In this document: piece by piece, positions 43,698 to 52,384 of the stretch | How the letters are laid out: each line of letters starts with the position of its first letter | Position numbering within the stretch: position 1 is the first letter of the stretch | Assembly: GCA_936914845.1 (NCBI GenBank) | Contig: CAKZGE010000002.1 | Location: 1 to 64,000, forward strand | Direction: 5' to 3' | Length of the DNA stretch: 64,000 nt | Origin: an uncultured Chloracidobacterium sp. | GTDB taxonomy: Bacteria; Acidobacteriota; Blastocatellia; Pyrinomonadales; Pyrinomonadaceae | Notes under the pieces: generated by a model | What the model was told of the DNA's origin: nothing | Database searches by the model: none | What the model saw: the letters and a program-made list of their open reading frames with translations, nothing else | Position numbers and translations under genes: made by a program

Positions 43698-44612
43698 TTA
43701 GTATCCGCAATGATAATTTGCGCCTTCGAACACCCGTTCCCATTTGCCGTCTATCAGCGAATAGGCGTTGAAACCGGCCCCTTCAAACGATTGGATATAG
43801 GTAAAGACCTCATCTTTTCCGTCGCCATCTATATCGAGTTCATCCAACAACAGTTCGTGGTACATGCCTTTGTCCACTGCGGATATTTCTCCGTTCATGA
43901 CCTCGCTCTGTTTGACCACCCGGTAATCCGTAATGCCGAACTTATATTTTCCGTCGCTTCCTTTATCGGCGATGAAGAAAAGAAGAGCCCGGGTTTCGGC
44001 GTCAATGTTCGTCCAATAGGTGCCGACGAATTCCGGCTTCTTGTCGTTATCTATATCGATCGCCGTTAAGTTGTGATAATCGACCTTCTTGCCACCGGCC
44101 TTTTGCCGTTCGAATTCGGCCTTAACAAGCTCGCCGATCTCGGTCCTCTCCGCTGCGGTCGGCATTCGGCGCATTCCGGTGCCAGCCTTGCGCGGAGCGA
44201 TATTTGTCGCGAGCGCCATTCGCCGCCCGCTTAGCTTTGCGGAAGTTGACCGTGAAACGACCTCGGCAGAGCTCGCCATACATTCGGCCTTGGGGTTCGA
44301 GCTTTTAACCGTGACGGTGCCGGCATCTGCTCCGCCAAATACTAATTTGTAAACCGTTCCCGGCTTAAAGTACGAACGATGAAAGCGGCTAATTATTGGA
44401 GCTTCCGATGCTCCGTCAACCGCTTTTTCGATGGCACCTTTATCGATGTAGCCGATCGATTCAATAGTTTTTCCGTCATTCAACACAGCAAAAACTACCG
44501 GTCCCGGCTTTACCGTACCGGTCCGGTGTTGAGCCGCAGTTTCCGGCAGATTCGCCAAAACGGCAAGAACAACGACAAAAATGTGCGGGAGCGATTTCTG
44601 GATCATTTTCAT
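43698..44612 (-). CDS. Secreted protein with FG-GAP/EF-hand-like calcium motifs
   Basis: 304 residues with a signal peptide (MKMIQKSLPHIFVVVLAVLA to TAAQ). An early beta-rich part is followed by two Asp-rich segments, AIDIDNDKKPEFVGTY and DIDGDGKDEVFTYI, typical of FG-GAP/VCBS-type calcium-binding turns. No enzyme motif is visible. It may bind ions or partners at the surface. It is placed 20 bases before pruA ends and is probably co-transcribed. Confidence 0.7.
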   Translation of the reverse strand: MKMIQKSLPHIFVVVLAVLANLPETAAQHRTGTVKPGPVVFAVLNDGKTIESIGYIDKGAIEKAVDGASEAPIISRFHRSYFKPGTVYKLVFGGADAGTVTVKSSNPKAECMASSAEVVSRSTSAKLSGRRMALATNIAPRKAGTGMRRMPTAAERTEIGELVKAEFERQKAGGKKVDYHNLTAIDIDNDKKPEFVGTYWTNIDAETRALLFFIADKGSDGKYKFGITDYRVVKQSEVMNGEISAVDKGMYHELLLDELDIDGDGKDEVFTYIQSFEGAGFNAYSLIDGKWERVFEGANYHCGY

Positions 44613-44632
44613 ATTGTATATGGGGGCAGTTT

Positions 44633-46201
44633 TTAAACTTTTTGCGAAACAAGTTTTCCCTGCATGAATTGCAGTAGATATTCCGGACCGCCTGCCTTCG
44701 AATCAGTTCCGCTCATATTGAAACCGCCAAAAGGATGAACGCCGACCAAAGCACCGGTAGATTTTCGATTCAAATATAGATTGCCGACATGAAAGACACG
44801 GCGGGCCTTTTCTAGCCGTCCCTGATCGGTCGAATATACCGAACCCGTCAGGCCAAATTCAGTCCCGTTTGCGATCTCGAGTGCATGGTCAAAATCATTC
44901 GCCTCAATAACCGCCAATACCGGAGCAAAGATCTCTTCCTGCTCGATCGTATCGCCTGCTTTGACGTTGTCGATGATCGTCGGAGCGATGAAGAAACCTG
45001 TCGAATCGTCGCCCGCTCCACCCGTAACGACCACTCCGCCTTCCGCAATTCCCGTTTCAATGTATTGAAGCGTTTTTTCAAAAGATCGGCGATTGATGAC
45101 CGCAGCCACGTTCGTATCACCTTTGAGCGGAGTGTCCAATTTCAGGGCGGCCGTTAGCTCGACAACTTTCTCGAGCAGGGGCCGATGCACCTTTTTATCG
45201 ACGATCAAACGCGAACAGGCCGAGCATTTTTGTCCTTGGAAACCAAAGGCCGAGGCGACCACTCCGGCGGCGGCCGAATCAAGATCAGCATCGTCTGCAA
45301 CAATTATCGCATCTTTTCCGCCCATTTCGGCGATCACCCGCTTGATCCAGATCTGACCTTTTTGGGTCTTCGCAGCTCGCTCATTAATGTGCAGCCCGAC
45401 ACCCTTTGAACCGGTAAACGATATAAATCTGGTCTTTGGATGCGTAACCATCGCTTCACCGGTCTCAGAACTGCCCGTCAGGAAATTGACCACACCAACC
45501 GGAAGCCCTGCCTCTTCGACCACTTCCATAAACTTTGCCGCGATCGCCGGGGCGTCCGACGAAGGCTTGAGCACTACTGTATTTCCCGCCACCACCGCCG
45601 CCATCGTCATGCCGGCCATGATCGCAAATGGAAAGTTCCAGGGCGGTATCACCGCTCCGACCCCGAGCGGGATATATTCCAGTCGGTTATCCTCGCCAGC
45701 GATCTTCGTGATCGGACGGTTCTCGCTCCAGCGGAGCATTTCACGCCCGTAGTATTCGAAAAAGTCGATCGCCTCCGCGGTGTCGCCATCTGCTTCTGCC
45801 CAGGTTTTCGAAACTTCGAACACCATCAGAGCCGAAAACTCGTTTTTGCGTTCGCGAACTATATCGGCGATCCGAAAAAGGTATTCGGCCCGCTCGGCCG
45901 CCGGCACATTCTTCCACAATTCGAATGCCGACAAAGCCGATGCCATCGCCTTTTCGACCAGCGAAAGCTCGGTGTCAACCTCTGAAAATGTGCCGACGAT
46001 CAGTGACGTGTCGAAAGGGCTGACACTATCAAATTTGGCCGGGAGAGTGATCTTTTCACCGTTGATCACGCAAGGATGTTCCCGCCCCAATTCTGCTCCG
46101 ACCTTTTCAAGTGCTGCCTGCATCGCCGCCGCATTTTCAGGTTTCGAAAAGTCCGTAAATGGTTCGTTGCGAAATTCGTCGAGTGTTCGTTGTGTTTGCA
46201 T
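44633..46201 (-). CDS. pruA: L-glutamate gamma-semialdehyde dehydrogenase
   Basis: About 522 residues from the ATG at 46201 (MQTQRTLDEFRNEPFTDF), chosen because the upstream in-frame extension overlaps def. It belongs to the aldehyde dehydrogenase superfamily, RocA/PruA branch. The catalytic Cys is in FGFQGQKCSACSRL and the Glu in VIAEMGGKDAI; the NAD-binding segments are PPWNFPFAIMAG and FTGSKGVGLHI. It oxidises glutamate semialdehyde (from proline) to glutamate. No proline dehydrogenase is near, so the partner must lie elsewhere. Confidence 0.93.
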   Translation of the reverse strand: MQTQRTLDEFRNEPFTDFSKPENAAAMQAALEKVGAELGREHPCVINGEKITLPAKFDSVSPFDTSLIVGTFSEVDTELSLVEKAMASALSAFELWKNVPAAERAEYLFRIADIVRERKNEFSALMVFEVSKTWAEADGDTAEAIDFFEYYGREMLRWSENRPITKIAGEDNRLEYIPLGVGAVIPPWNFPFAIMAGMTMAAVVAGNTVVLKPSSDAPAIAAKFMEVVEEAGLPVGVVNFLTGSSETGEAMVTHPKTRFISFTGSKGVGLHINERAAKTQKGQIWIKRVIAEMGGKDAIIVADDADLDSAAAGVVASAFGFQGQKCSACSRLIVDKKVHRPLLEKVVELTAALKLDTPLKGDTNVAAVINRRSFEKTLQYIETGIAEGGVVVTGGAGDDSTGFFIAPTIIDNVKAGDTIEQEEIFAPVLAVIEANDFDHALEIANGTEFGLTGSVYSTDQGRLEKARRVFHVGNLYLNRKSTGALVGVHPFGGFNMSGTDSKAGGPEYLLQFMQGKLVSQKV

Positions 46202-46226
46202 ATTTGTGTGTCGGACTCGGCCGGGC

Positions 46227-46745
46227 CTATGCCCATTCACCGGTCTTTTGCAGATGTTTGATCTTCCGCTTTGCCATTTCCCGCTTTAATATAGTCATTC
46301 GATCAAGAAAAACGATCCCGTCGCAGTGGTCAGTTTCATGAAGAACACATCGGGCAGCCAATTCTGTCAGATCCATTTCGAAATGCTCGCCCTTTACGTC
46401 CTGCGCCCGCACGACCACACGCATTTCCCGCCTGACCTGCTGGTAAACTCCGGGGAATGAAAGACAGCCCTCATCGCCGATCTGTTCGCCTTCTACGGAA
46501 AGTATTTCCGGATTAATGAATGCCATCGGATTCGGAGAATCTTCGACCGGAACATCCATTACAAAAAGCCTGCGGGAGATCCCGACTTGCGGTGCCGCCA
46601 AACCTACGCCGCCAGCTTCGTACATGGTCTGAAACATATCGTTGACGAGCGTTTCGATGCCGGACTCGAGATATTCTTCGTCAGCCGGCCTTCCAACCGT
46701 CAGCAGAACTGGTTCCGGGTAATGCACGATCTTTAGCAAAGCCAT
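46227..46745 (-). CDS. def: Peptide deformylase
   Basis: 172 residues. All three motifs are present: GGVGLAAPQVGI, EGCLSFPG with the metal-binding Cys, and LHETDHCDG with the two His ligands. It removes the formyl group from new proteins. The ATG start follows LLKIVHYPEPVLL-type N-terminal sequence. It is the first gene of a long minus-strand series ending at the BamD-like and TPR genes. Confidence 0.95.
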   Translation of the reverse strand: MALLKIVHYPEPVLLTVGRPADEEYLESGIETLVNDMFQTMYEAGGVGLAAPQVGISRRLFVMDVPVEDSPNPMAFINPEILSVEGEQIGDEGCLSFPGVYQQVRREMRVVVRAQDVKGEHFEMDLTELAARCVLHETDHCDGIVFLDRMTILKREMAKRKIKHLQKTGEWA

Positions 46746-46792
46746 ACACCAGATTTTACTCTAGTCGGCCCTTCCAAACAAACCGCTTTTGA

Positions 46793-47296
46793 TCAGTATG
46801 ACCCACCGAAGACCTGTGTAATATAGATCGATCCGTCCGGTCCGAATGCGATGCCGACCGCCGATTCACTAAACCGCCGGTCGAGAATGTTCCCCCTGTG
46901 GCCCGCCGAACGCAGCCACATTGAAACGGCCGTAGCAGCAACATCGCGTCTATTACGGATAAGAAATATATTCTCTGCTGCCCCATTTGTTTTTGGATAT
47001 CCAACATCATTCAGCCGATCGCGAAGCTTCCGGCCATCAAACGACCGATGCGAAAAGATCTTATTAAAAACCATCTCTTTTGAATGCTTCGCGGCAGTTT
47101 CGTATAATTTCGCACTCCACCTCAAATTAGTCCGGCCCCGGTTCCTTCGCTCAATATTGATGAGCGAAAATATATCTGCCTCAATGGCGGCCCTGTTCGC
47201 TGGCACCAACCTCGCCTTATCTTTAACGGAATTCTGAGCAAACGAGAGGTTTGAAAGCCCCACCAGCAATAGAAGCACAAGTATCAGTTTTGGCAT
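46793..47296 (-). CDS. Secreted CAP (SCP/PR1-like) domain protein
   Basis: 167 residues with a signal peptide (MPKLILVLLLLVGLSNLS to SFAQ). The CAP fold is recognisable from LINIERRNRGRTNLRW, HSKEMVFNKIFSH, GAAENIF and MWLRSAGHRGNILDRRFSESAVGIA. The conserved His and Glu of the cavity are present. Roles in bacteria are unclear, often envelope or spore related. It lies upstream of def with a 47-base gap, on the same strand. Confidence 0.88.
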   Translation of the reverse strand: MPKLILVLLLLVGLSNLSFAQNSVKDKARLVPANRAAIEADIFSLINIERRNRGRTNLRWSAKLYETAAKHSKEMVFNKIFSHRSFDGRKLRDRLNDVGYPKTNGAAENIFLIRNRRDVAATAVSMWLRSAGHRGNILDRRFSESAVGIAFGPDGSIYITQVFGGSY

Positions 47297-47403
47297 ACGT
47301 CCGTTTTAGTGGAAAGAAACACTTTCTAGCGAGGGTATTCTTCAAATTGCGGGTGTTTTTATTATAATATTGTATCGCAAGGTTGCTCAAGGTTTTTTGG
47401 CTA

Positions 47404-48264
47404 ATGAGATCTTTCAGTCCCATCACATACTCAATTCCGATCTTCGCGGTGCTAATTGCCGTCGAAACTTGGTGGGACCTGCGTAACCGTCCGGGCAAAC
47501 ATGATCGGAAAGACACGTGGAATAACATCTTTATCGGGTTCGTTAGTGTGCTTACCGGTGCAATTCTCGCGCTCGGCTATGGTTCGATCTATGCTTTGTG
47601 CTATTACATAGCCCCGTATAAATTCCCCGTCGATGCTTGGTGGTCTTGGGTGGCCCTTTTCCTGCTGGACGACCTCGCCTATTACTGGTTCCATCGCGTC
47701 AGCCACGAATGTCGCCTGTTTTGGAATTTCCACGTCGTCCACCATTCAAGCAATCAGTACAATTTGAGCGTTGCGGTGAGACAAAGTTGGTTTAGCGGTT
47801 TTTTGCATTGGATATTTTATGCCCCGTTGATGTTATTGGGTTTTGCTCCGTGGATGTTCGCAATAACCCATGGCATTAATCTTTTACACCAGTTTTGGAT
47901 CCATACCGACAAGGTTCGAACTTTAGGACGGCTGGAGCTGGTCATCAATGCTCCTTCACATCACCGTGTCCATCATGGTTCGAACGATCGATACCTTGAT
48001 AGGAACTACGCCGGTGTTTTCATTTTTTGGGATAGGCTTTTCGGCACATATGTCGATGAAAGCGAAAAGCCCCGTTATGGTTTGATAAAGCCGCTCGAAA
48101 GCTACAATGCTTTGTGGGTCAACTTGCACGCTTGGCATGAAATGTTCGAAATGATGCGTTCACAACCCACGCTCAACGCAAAACTTCGCTGTATCTTCGG
48201 TCGTCCGGCAATGGATCTTGAAACTTCTGACGTCCGTTTGAAGCAAAGCGAATTGAATTTTTAA
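47404..48264 (+). CDS. Sterol desaturase / fatty acid hydroxylase family protein
   Basis: About 286 residues from the ATG at 47404; an in-frame TTG at 47383 would precede it by seven residues. There are four or five membrane segments. Histidine boxes for a di-iron centre are WFHRVSHECRLFW (HxxxH), NFHVVHHSS (HxxHH) and HHRVHHGSN (HxxHH), with an additional HQFWIHTDK. Members introduce a hydroxyl group or double bond into lipids using oxygen. The substrate is unknown. It is followed 12 bases later by a secreted DUF3298-like protein. Confidence 0.92.
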   Translation: MRSFSPITYSIPIFAVLIAVETWWDLRNRPGKHDRKDTWNNIFIGFVSVLTGAILALGYGSIYALCYYIAPYKFPVDAWWSWVALFLLDDLAYYWFHRVSHECRLFWNFHVVHHSSNQYNLSVAVRQSWFSGFLHWIFYAPLMLLGFAPWMFAITHGINLLHQFWIHTDKVRTLGRLELVINAPSHHRVHHGSNDRYLDRNYAGVFIFWDRLFGTYVDESEKPRYGLIKPLESYNALWVNLHAWHEMFEMMRSQPTLNAKLRCIFGRPAMDLETSDVRLKQSELNF

Positions 48265-48276
48265 AGACGAATATCT

Positions 48277-49005
48277 ATGAAATACCTGTTCATCTCAATA
48301 GCCGCATTCGTATTACTTTCTGCCGCGCCGGCGATCGCTCAGAAAGTCACTGTCACCACAAAAAAAGAAACCTTTTCCAGGCCCGAACCGCCGTCGGATT
48401 ATAAAAAAGAATTCACTATCGACCGCCCGCAGATCGAAAGTTCGTCGCCGGAAATTTCAGCAAAGATCGAAAAGGCTCTTGCCTACGAAAAGTTCTTTGA
48501 CTTTACCGTTGAGCAAGAGCGAACCGAATACAACTGGCTCGATGCAGCTTCCTACGATGTTAAATATAACGACAATGGCATCTTAAGCGTTGCTCTCTCG
48601 GTTGAAGGATCCGCCGCTTACCCGAGCGGTTCCACCAAATACGCTATAGTAAATACTTCAAGAGGCACCATCGTCAAAGCTTCCGATGTTTTCGATAATG
48701 AAACAGGCCTGTTGAAAAAACTGCAGGGTTTACAAGAAAAAGAGATCGCCAGTACGTATCAAGAGATCAAAAAGGATCCGGAGAATGCGGACCTGACGAA
48801 GGCCGAGCTTTTTGATGGAAAGCAATTCAAGGCAGAAGATCTGAACAACTTTTCAATAGCCGAAAGCGGTGTAACATTTTATTACAATTACGAGTTTCCG
48901 CACGTGATCCAAGCCCTCGAGCCCGAAGGCACCTTTACCTTTACCTGGCAGCAGCTAAAACCCTTTATCAAGCCGGCCGGTTTGCTTGCACAGTTCGTTC
49001 GCTAA
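48277..49005 (+). CDS. Secreted DUF3298-like protein
   Basis: 242 residues with a signal peptide (MKYLFISIAAFVLLSAAPAI to AQ). The later half, with YAIVNTSRGTIVKASDVFDN and TFTFTWQQLKPFIKP, resembles the DUF3298/RsiV-like beta-rich domain that binds lysozyme or wall fragments in some anti-sigma factors. No sigma factor is adjacent and no membrane anchor follows. The exact function is unknown. Confidence 0.7.
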   Translation: MKYLFISIAAFVLLSAAPAIAQKVTVTTKKETFSRPEPPSDYKKEFTIDRPQIESSSPEISAKIEKALAYEKFFDFTVEQERTEYNWLDAASYDVKYNDNGILSVALSVEGSAAYPSGSTKYAIVNTSRGTIVKASDVFDNETGLLKKLQGLQEKEIASTYQEIKKDPENADLTKAELFDGKQFKAEDLNNFSIAESGVTFYYNYEFPHVIQALEPEGTFTFTWQQLKPFIKPAGLLAQFVR

Positions 49006-49017
49006 TATACTGCGTTT

Positions 49018-49419
49018 ATGCAAGATCGAAAGATTAGAGTTTTAGTGGCTAAACCCGGGCTGGATGGCCATGATCGCGGAGCAAAGGTCATCGCACGTGC
49101 GCTCCGTGATGCCGGTATGGAGGTTATCTATACCGGCCTTCGCCAAACACCCGAAATGATAGCGGCGGCGGCACTGCAGGAAGACGTAGATGCTGTCGGC
49201 ATTTCCATTCTAAGCGGCGCACATAAGACATTGTGCCCGCGCATCGTTGACCTGCTTCACGAAAATGGAATGACCGACACTTTAGTGCTCGTTGGGGGCA
49301 TTGTTCCTACCGAAGATATTCCGGAATTAAAGGCAAAGGGTGTATCCGAAGTCTTTCAACCCGGAACTTCGACCGAAGATATTGTCAAATTCATCAATTC
49401 CAACGTTCGACAGCTTTAG
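49018..49419 (+). CDS. B12-binding subunit of methylmalonyl-CoA mutase type
   Basis: 133 residues of the cobalamin-binding domain. The DxHxxG motif is in KPGLDGHDRGAKVIARAL, followed by SILSGAH and LVLVGGIVPTEDIPELK. The length and lack of a catalytic TIM barrel show a stand-alone C-terminal subunit, as in split methylmalonyl-CoA mutase or isobutyryl-CoA mutase. The large subunit is not in the window. It sits upstream of AtuA and other acyl-CoA genes, which suggests propionate or branched-chain acid degradation. Confidence 0.9.
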   Translation: MQDRKIRVLVAKPGLDGHDRGAKVIARALRDAGMEVIYTGLRQTPEMIAAAALQEDVDAVGISILSGAHKTLCPRIVDLLHENGMTDTLVLVGGIVPTEDIPELKAKGVSEVFQPGTSTEDIVKFINSNVRQL

Positions 49420-49550
49420 TTTCAATGAGAGATCTCAATTCCGCTTTCTTTCTGCTGTCAATTCCGAATGCGAACAAACATCGCAGCATATGCGAAATGT
49501 GTTTAAATGCTTTGATGAAATATGTAAACTGTCCTTAAAGGAGAAAAATC

Positions 49551-49886
49551 ATGAAGAAAATACCTACACTCTTATTTGCTTTTGCAATGATCTTTTCACT
49601 GGCATTCATCGCCGGAGAATTCTCGAGCGGAGACAATTCGTTCTCGGCATCGGCACAAACCGTAAGGGCTAAGCGCAAGCGCAGCGGGGTTGCCCGCAAG
49701 AGCTGGCGTGGCGGAAAATATGTCGCTCGTAAAAGCTGGCAGGGCGGAAAATACGTCGCTCGTAAAAGTTGGCAGGGCGGAAAATGGACCGCTCGAAAGA
49801 CCGCTAGCGGAGCAAAATGGACTGCTCGCAAAACATCCCGCGGTACGAAAAAGGTCTTTCGCAAAACCAAAAATGTTGTTTATTAA
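49551..49886 (+). CDS. Secreted basic protein of 11-residue repeats
   Basis: 111 residues with an excellent ribosome-binding site (AAAGGAG then ATG) and a signal peptide (MKKIPTLLFAFAMIFSLAFIA, cleaved near SASAQ). The mature part is five full repeats of an 11-residue unit close to RKSWQGGKYVA (residues 49-103), plus a partial one, and a basic leader. It is strongly positively charged and has no Cys or acidic residues in the repeats, so it may bind polyanions such as DNA, LPS or exopolysaccharide, or act as a wall protein. The next gene is built on the same repeat length. Confidence 0.78.
   Translation: MKKIPTLLFAFAMIFSLAFIAGEFSSGDNSFSASAQTVRAKRKRSGVARKSWRGGKYVARKSWQGGKYVARKSWQGGKWTARKTASGAKWTARKTSRGTKKVFRKTKNVVY
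49695..49859 (+). repeat. 33-bp coding tandem repeats of the basic protein
   Basis: Five consecutive 33-base units encode RKSWxGGKYVA-type repeats. The first three are nearly identical at the DNA level (for example CGTAAAAGCTGGCAGGGCGG), and the last two have diverged, consistent with recent tandem duplication. Confidence 0.85.
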
Positions 49887-49911
49887 ACTCCGGTCCAACT
49901 CTCAACGAAAA

Positions 49912-49947
49912 AAAACGGCTGTCATAATGACAGTCGTTTTCTTTTTT
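49912..49947 (+). terminator. Strong Rho-independent terminator after the basic-repeat gene
   Basis: A 13-bp stem, AAAACGGCTGTCA with TGACAGTCGTTTT (one G-T pair), has a 3-4 base loop and is followed by CTTTTTTC. It lies 26 bases after the stop codon. Confidence 0.88.
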
Positions 49948-50051
49948 CCTAAGCAGATCCTCGACAAGAAGGTTTTGGCACAATTCCTGCATCTATTTCG
50001 GATGTAATATCGAATCTATTAAAGAGGTCGAGAAAAGGAGACTATAAGATC

Positions 50052-50480
50052 ATGAAAGTAAAGGGTTTATTAAATTTATTCACATTGTCACTGGTCGTAC
50101 TGTTTGCATACACAGTTGGCAATGCCCAAATCGTCGAGAAAGTTAAGGAAGGGGCTGAGAAGGTCAAAGATGGTACGGTTGATACGGTCAAAAAGGCCGG
50201 CGAGGTGACCAAAGAAGGAGCGGAAAAAACAGTCGAGGTCGGTGAAAAGGTCGTCGATAAGACTGCCGACGCTACGGTCGATGGAGCCAAGGCCACTTAT
50301 AAAGGCGGGAAAAAAGTTGGCAATAAAACCGTCGAATTGGTGGACAATGTCGCCGAGAAGGCCGTCGAAGGCGGCAAATGGTTGACCGTCTCCACCTGGG
50401 ACGGAACCAAATGGGTCTCGAAAAAGGTTTGGTTCGCGACAAAACACGCGGTTGTTGGCGAAGGCACGCCGAAACCATAG
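50052..50480 (+). CDS. Secreted LEA-like protein of 11-residue repeats
   Basis: 142 residues with a signal peptide (MKVKGLLNLFTLSLVVLFAY to GNAQ) and AAAGGAG near the start. From about residue 27 the chain divides into ten consecutive 11-residue units such as VEKVKEGAEKV, KDGTVDTVKKA, GEVTKEGAEKT and VEVGEKVVDKT. This is the pattern of LEA group 3 proteins, which fold into amphipathic helices on drying or near membranes. The last units, VEGGKWLTVST and WDGTKWVSKKV, share the GGKW/TKW core of the neighbouring basic protein. The protein may protect the envelope from desiccation. Confidence 0.78.
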   Translation: MKVKGLLNLFTLSLVVLFAYTVGNAQIVEKVKEGAEKVKDGTVDTVKKAGEVTKEGAEKTVEVGEKVVDKTADATVDGAKATYKGGKKVGNKTVELVDNVAEKAVEGGKWLTVSTWDGTKWVSKKVWFATKHAVVGEGTPKP

Positions 50481-50504
50481 ATTACCGAAAGGTCTGATCT
50501 CGTA

Positions 50505-50537
50505 GGCGTCGAAAGGTTTTCCTTCGACGCCTTTTAT
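50505..50537 (+). terminator. Rho-independent terminator of the LEA-like gene
   Basis: GGCGTCGAAAGG pairs with CCTTCGACGCC (one bulged A) around a TTTT loop, followed by TTTTATT. It lies 25 bases after the stop codon and 70 bases before the AtuA gene. Confidence 0.85.
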
Positions 50538-50606
50538 TATGCAATGATAACGTCCTCTTTTGCTCATGATCGGTTACGTTGTAAACTTGAACGGTAAGAC
50601 TTAACA

Positions 50607-52037
50607 ATGATGAAACAAAAAGTAAGAGTTGCAGGCGGACAGGGATTTTGGGGCGATCTTTTGACGGCACCGGTGGATCAGGTGCGGCGGGGACCGATAG
50701 ATTATCTGATGCTGGACTATCTGGCTGAAGTGACGATGTCGATCGTGCAAAAGCAGCGGCAGCGTGACCCAAATGCCGGGTTTGCTCGTGATTTTGTTTC
50801 GCTGATGCGCGAGATCTTGCCTGATTGTGTCGAAAAAGATATTAAGGTGCTTTCAAACGCCGGCGGTGTAAATGTCGAAGGTTGTGCGGAAGCGATCAAA
50901 GAAACCGCCCAAGAACTCGGACTTGGCGGCAAGGTCAAGATCGGCGTTGTGACCGGCGACGACATTTTGGGACGCCTAGACGAAATAGGTGCTGGCGGCT
51001 TTGAATTGACCAACATGGAAACCGGCGAACCCCTGTCGTCCATCCGCGATAAGGTTCGATCTGCCAATGTATATCTCGGCGCCGCCCCGTTGGTTGAGGC
51101 TCTGGATAGAGGTGCTCAGATCGTTGTCGGCGGCCGTTTGACCGATACAGGGTTAACGCTTGCTCCGCTGATGCACGAATTCGGCTGGAAGTTCGACGAT
51201 TGGGATCGGATCGCTGCGGGAACAATTGCCGGGCACATCATCGAATGCGGAGCCCAGTGCTCCGGCGGAAATTGTCAGTACGACTGGAAAAATATACCGA
51301 ATATGGCGGATATCGGTTTTCCGATAGTTGAGGCATCGCCGGACGGCAGTTTTGTTGTAACCAAGCACGACGGCACCGGCGGGCGTATTAACATTCAGTC
51401 CGTCACCGAACAGCTTTTATACGAGATGGGCGATCCGCATGCATACATAACACCCGATGTCGTAGCCGACTTTACTAGTATCAATTTAGCTGATGACGGC
51501 AGCGACCGAGTCAAAGTATTTGGCATTAAAGGAACACACAACACGGACTTCTACAAAGTTTCCATCGCCTATTCAGCGGGATGGAAATCCGTCGGCACGC
51601 TCGTATATGCTTGGCCGGACGCGTACGAAAAGGCTCAGGCGGCAGATCGTATATTGCGGGAAAGGCTTGATCGGCTGGGCTTGAAGTTTGATGTCATTTT
51701 GACTGAATTCGTCGGCGTAAACGCGACGCACGGCCATCTTGCGTTTAGCTCGCATCCTTACGAAGGAAGGGTGGACGCCGCTTTGGGTGGAGGGGGTGGT
51801 TTTTCCTCTTCAGTTTCTGATATTCCTGAGGTGCAGTTGCGCGTTGGCGTTCGCGGCCAGAACAAAGCCGACGTCGAACGCTTTACCAAAGAGATCGCTC
51901 CGCTGATCCTGACCGGCCCGCCTGCCGTGACGGGTTTTGCTGGCGGCCGACCAAAAGTAGAGGAAATTATGGCCTACTTCCCCGCCCTAATTCCCAAAAA
52001 CCTCATCGAAACAAAAGTCGAGATCGTCGAGGCGTAA
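50607..52037 (+). CDS. atuA: AtuA family (DUF1446) acyclic terpene utilisation protein, N-terminal domain only
   Basis: 476 residues matching the large N-terminal AtuA domain: VRVAGGQGFWGDLLTAPVDQ, LMLDYLAEVTMSI, VYLGAAPLVEALDRGAQIVVGGR, HIIECGAQCSGGNC, and near the end SSHPYEGRVDAALGGGGGFS. Full-length relatives of 550-600 residues carry a second, ferredoxin-fold domain; here it is a separate gene at 55097-55441. AtuA works in acyclic terpene/isovalerate-type acyl-CoA degradation, though its reaction is not settled. A B12-binding subunit and enoyl-CoA hydratases lie in the same region. Confidence 0.87.
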   Translation: MMKQKVRVAGGQGFWGDLLTAPVDQVRRGPIDYLMLDYLAEVTMSIVQKQRQRDPNAGFARDFVSLMREILPDCVEKDIKVLSNAGGVNVEGCAEAIKETAQELGLGGKVKIGVVTGDDILGRLDEIGAGGFELTNMETGEPLSSIRDKVRSANVYLGAAPLVEALDRGAQIVVGGRLTDTGLTLAPLMHEFGWKFDDWDRIAAGTIAGHIIECGAQCSGGNCQYDWKNIPNMADIGFPIVEASPDGSFVVTKHDGTGGRINIQSVTEQLLYEMGDPHAYITPDVVADFTSINLADDGSDRVKVFGIKGTHNTDFYKVSIAYSAGWKSVGTLVYAWPDAYEKAQAADRILRERLDRLGLKFDVILTEFVGVNATHGHLAFSSHPYEGRVDAALGGGGGFSSSVSDIPEVQLRVGVRGQNKADVERFTKEIAPLILTGPPAVTGFAGGRPKVEEIMAYFPALIPKNLIETKVEIVEA

Positions 52038-52200
52038 TGCAAAAACCCGCACGTGCAAAAGCCCGCGCGTAAGCAAGGGCGATGTCAGGACGGCTTTTTC
52101 ACGGAGCTATCATGCAAAAGCCCGCACGTTAGTAAGGGCGATATCAGGACGGCTTTTTCACGGAGCTATCATGCAAAAGCCCGCACGTTAGTAAGGGCGA
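52038..52200. repeat. 29-bp repeat array, direct block (R0-R3)
   Basis: A 29-base unit, TGCAAAAGCCCGCxCGTwAG then TAAGGGCGA or CAAGGGCGA, occurs at 52054-52082, 52113-52141 and 52172-52200, with a truncated copy at 52038-52053. The spacing is exactly 59 bases, and the 30-base spacers are nearly identical, so this is a 59-base tandem repeat. The unit has GCCC...GGGC ends that can pair. It begins at the base after the AtuA stop. Confidence 0.92.
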
Positions 52201-52243
52201 TATCAGGACGGCATTCACACAGAATGATTTTTACGTTCGGGTT

Positions 52244-52384
52244 TCGCCCTTGCTTACGCGCGGGCTTTGGCACCTTAGTTTTCGCCCTTCCTTACGCGCG
52301 GGTTTTGGCATCGTAGTTTCGCCCTTGCTTACACGCGGGCTTTTGCATTTTAGTTTCGCCCTTGCTAAAGCGCGGGCATTTGCA
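52244..52384. repeat. 29-bp repeat array, inverted block (R4-R7)
   Basis: Four copies of the same unit in the opposite orientation lie at 52244-52272, 52282-52310, 52319-52347 and 52356-52384, spaced 37-38 bases with short 8-9 base spacers. Together with the direct block they face each other across a 43-base gap (52201-52243). This could form a large imperfect hairpin. It ends exactly at the edge of a truncated secreted-protein gene (52385). Confidence 0.92.

Noticed and set aside
52053..52316. Open frame through the 29-base repeats
   Set aside because: The predicted product is only the translation of the repeat unit in different frames.
52054..52384. CRISPR-like alternation of repeats and spacers
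   Set aside because: The spacers of the direct block are identical to each other, the inverted block has 8-9 base spacers, and no cas genes are near.
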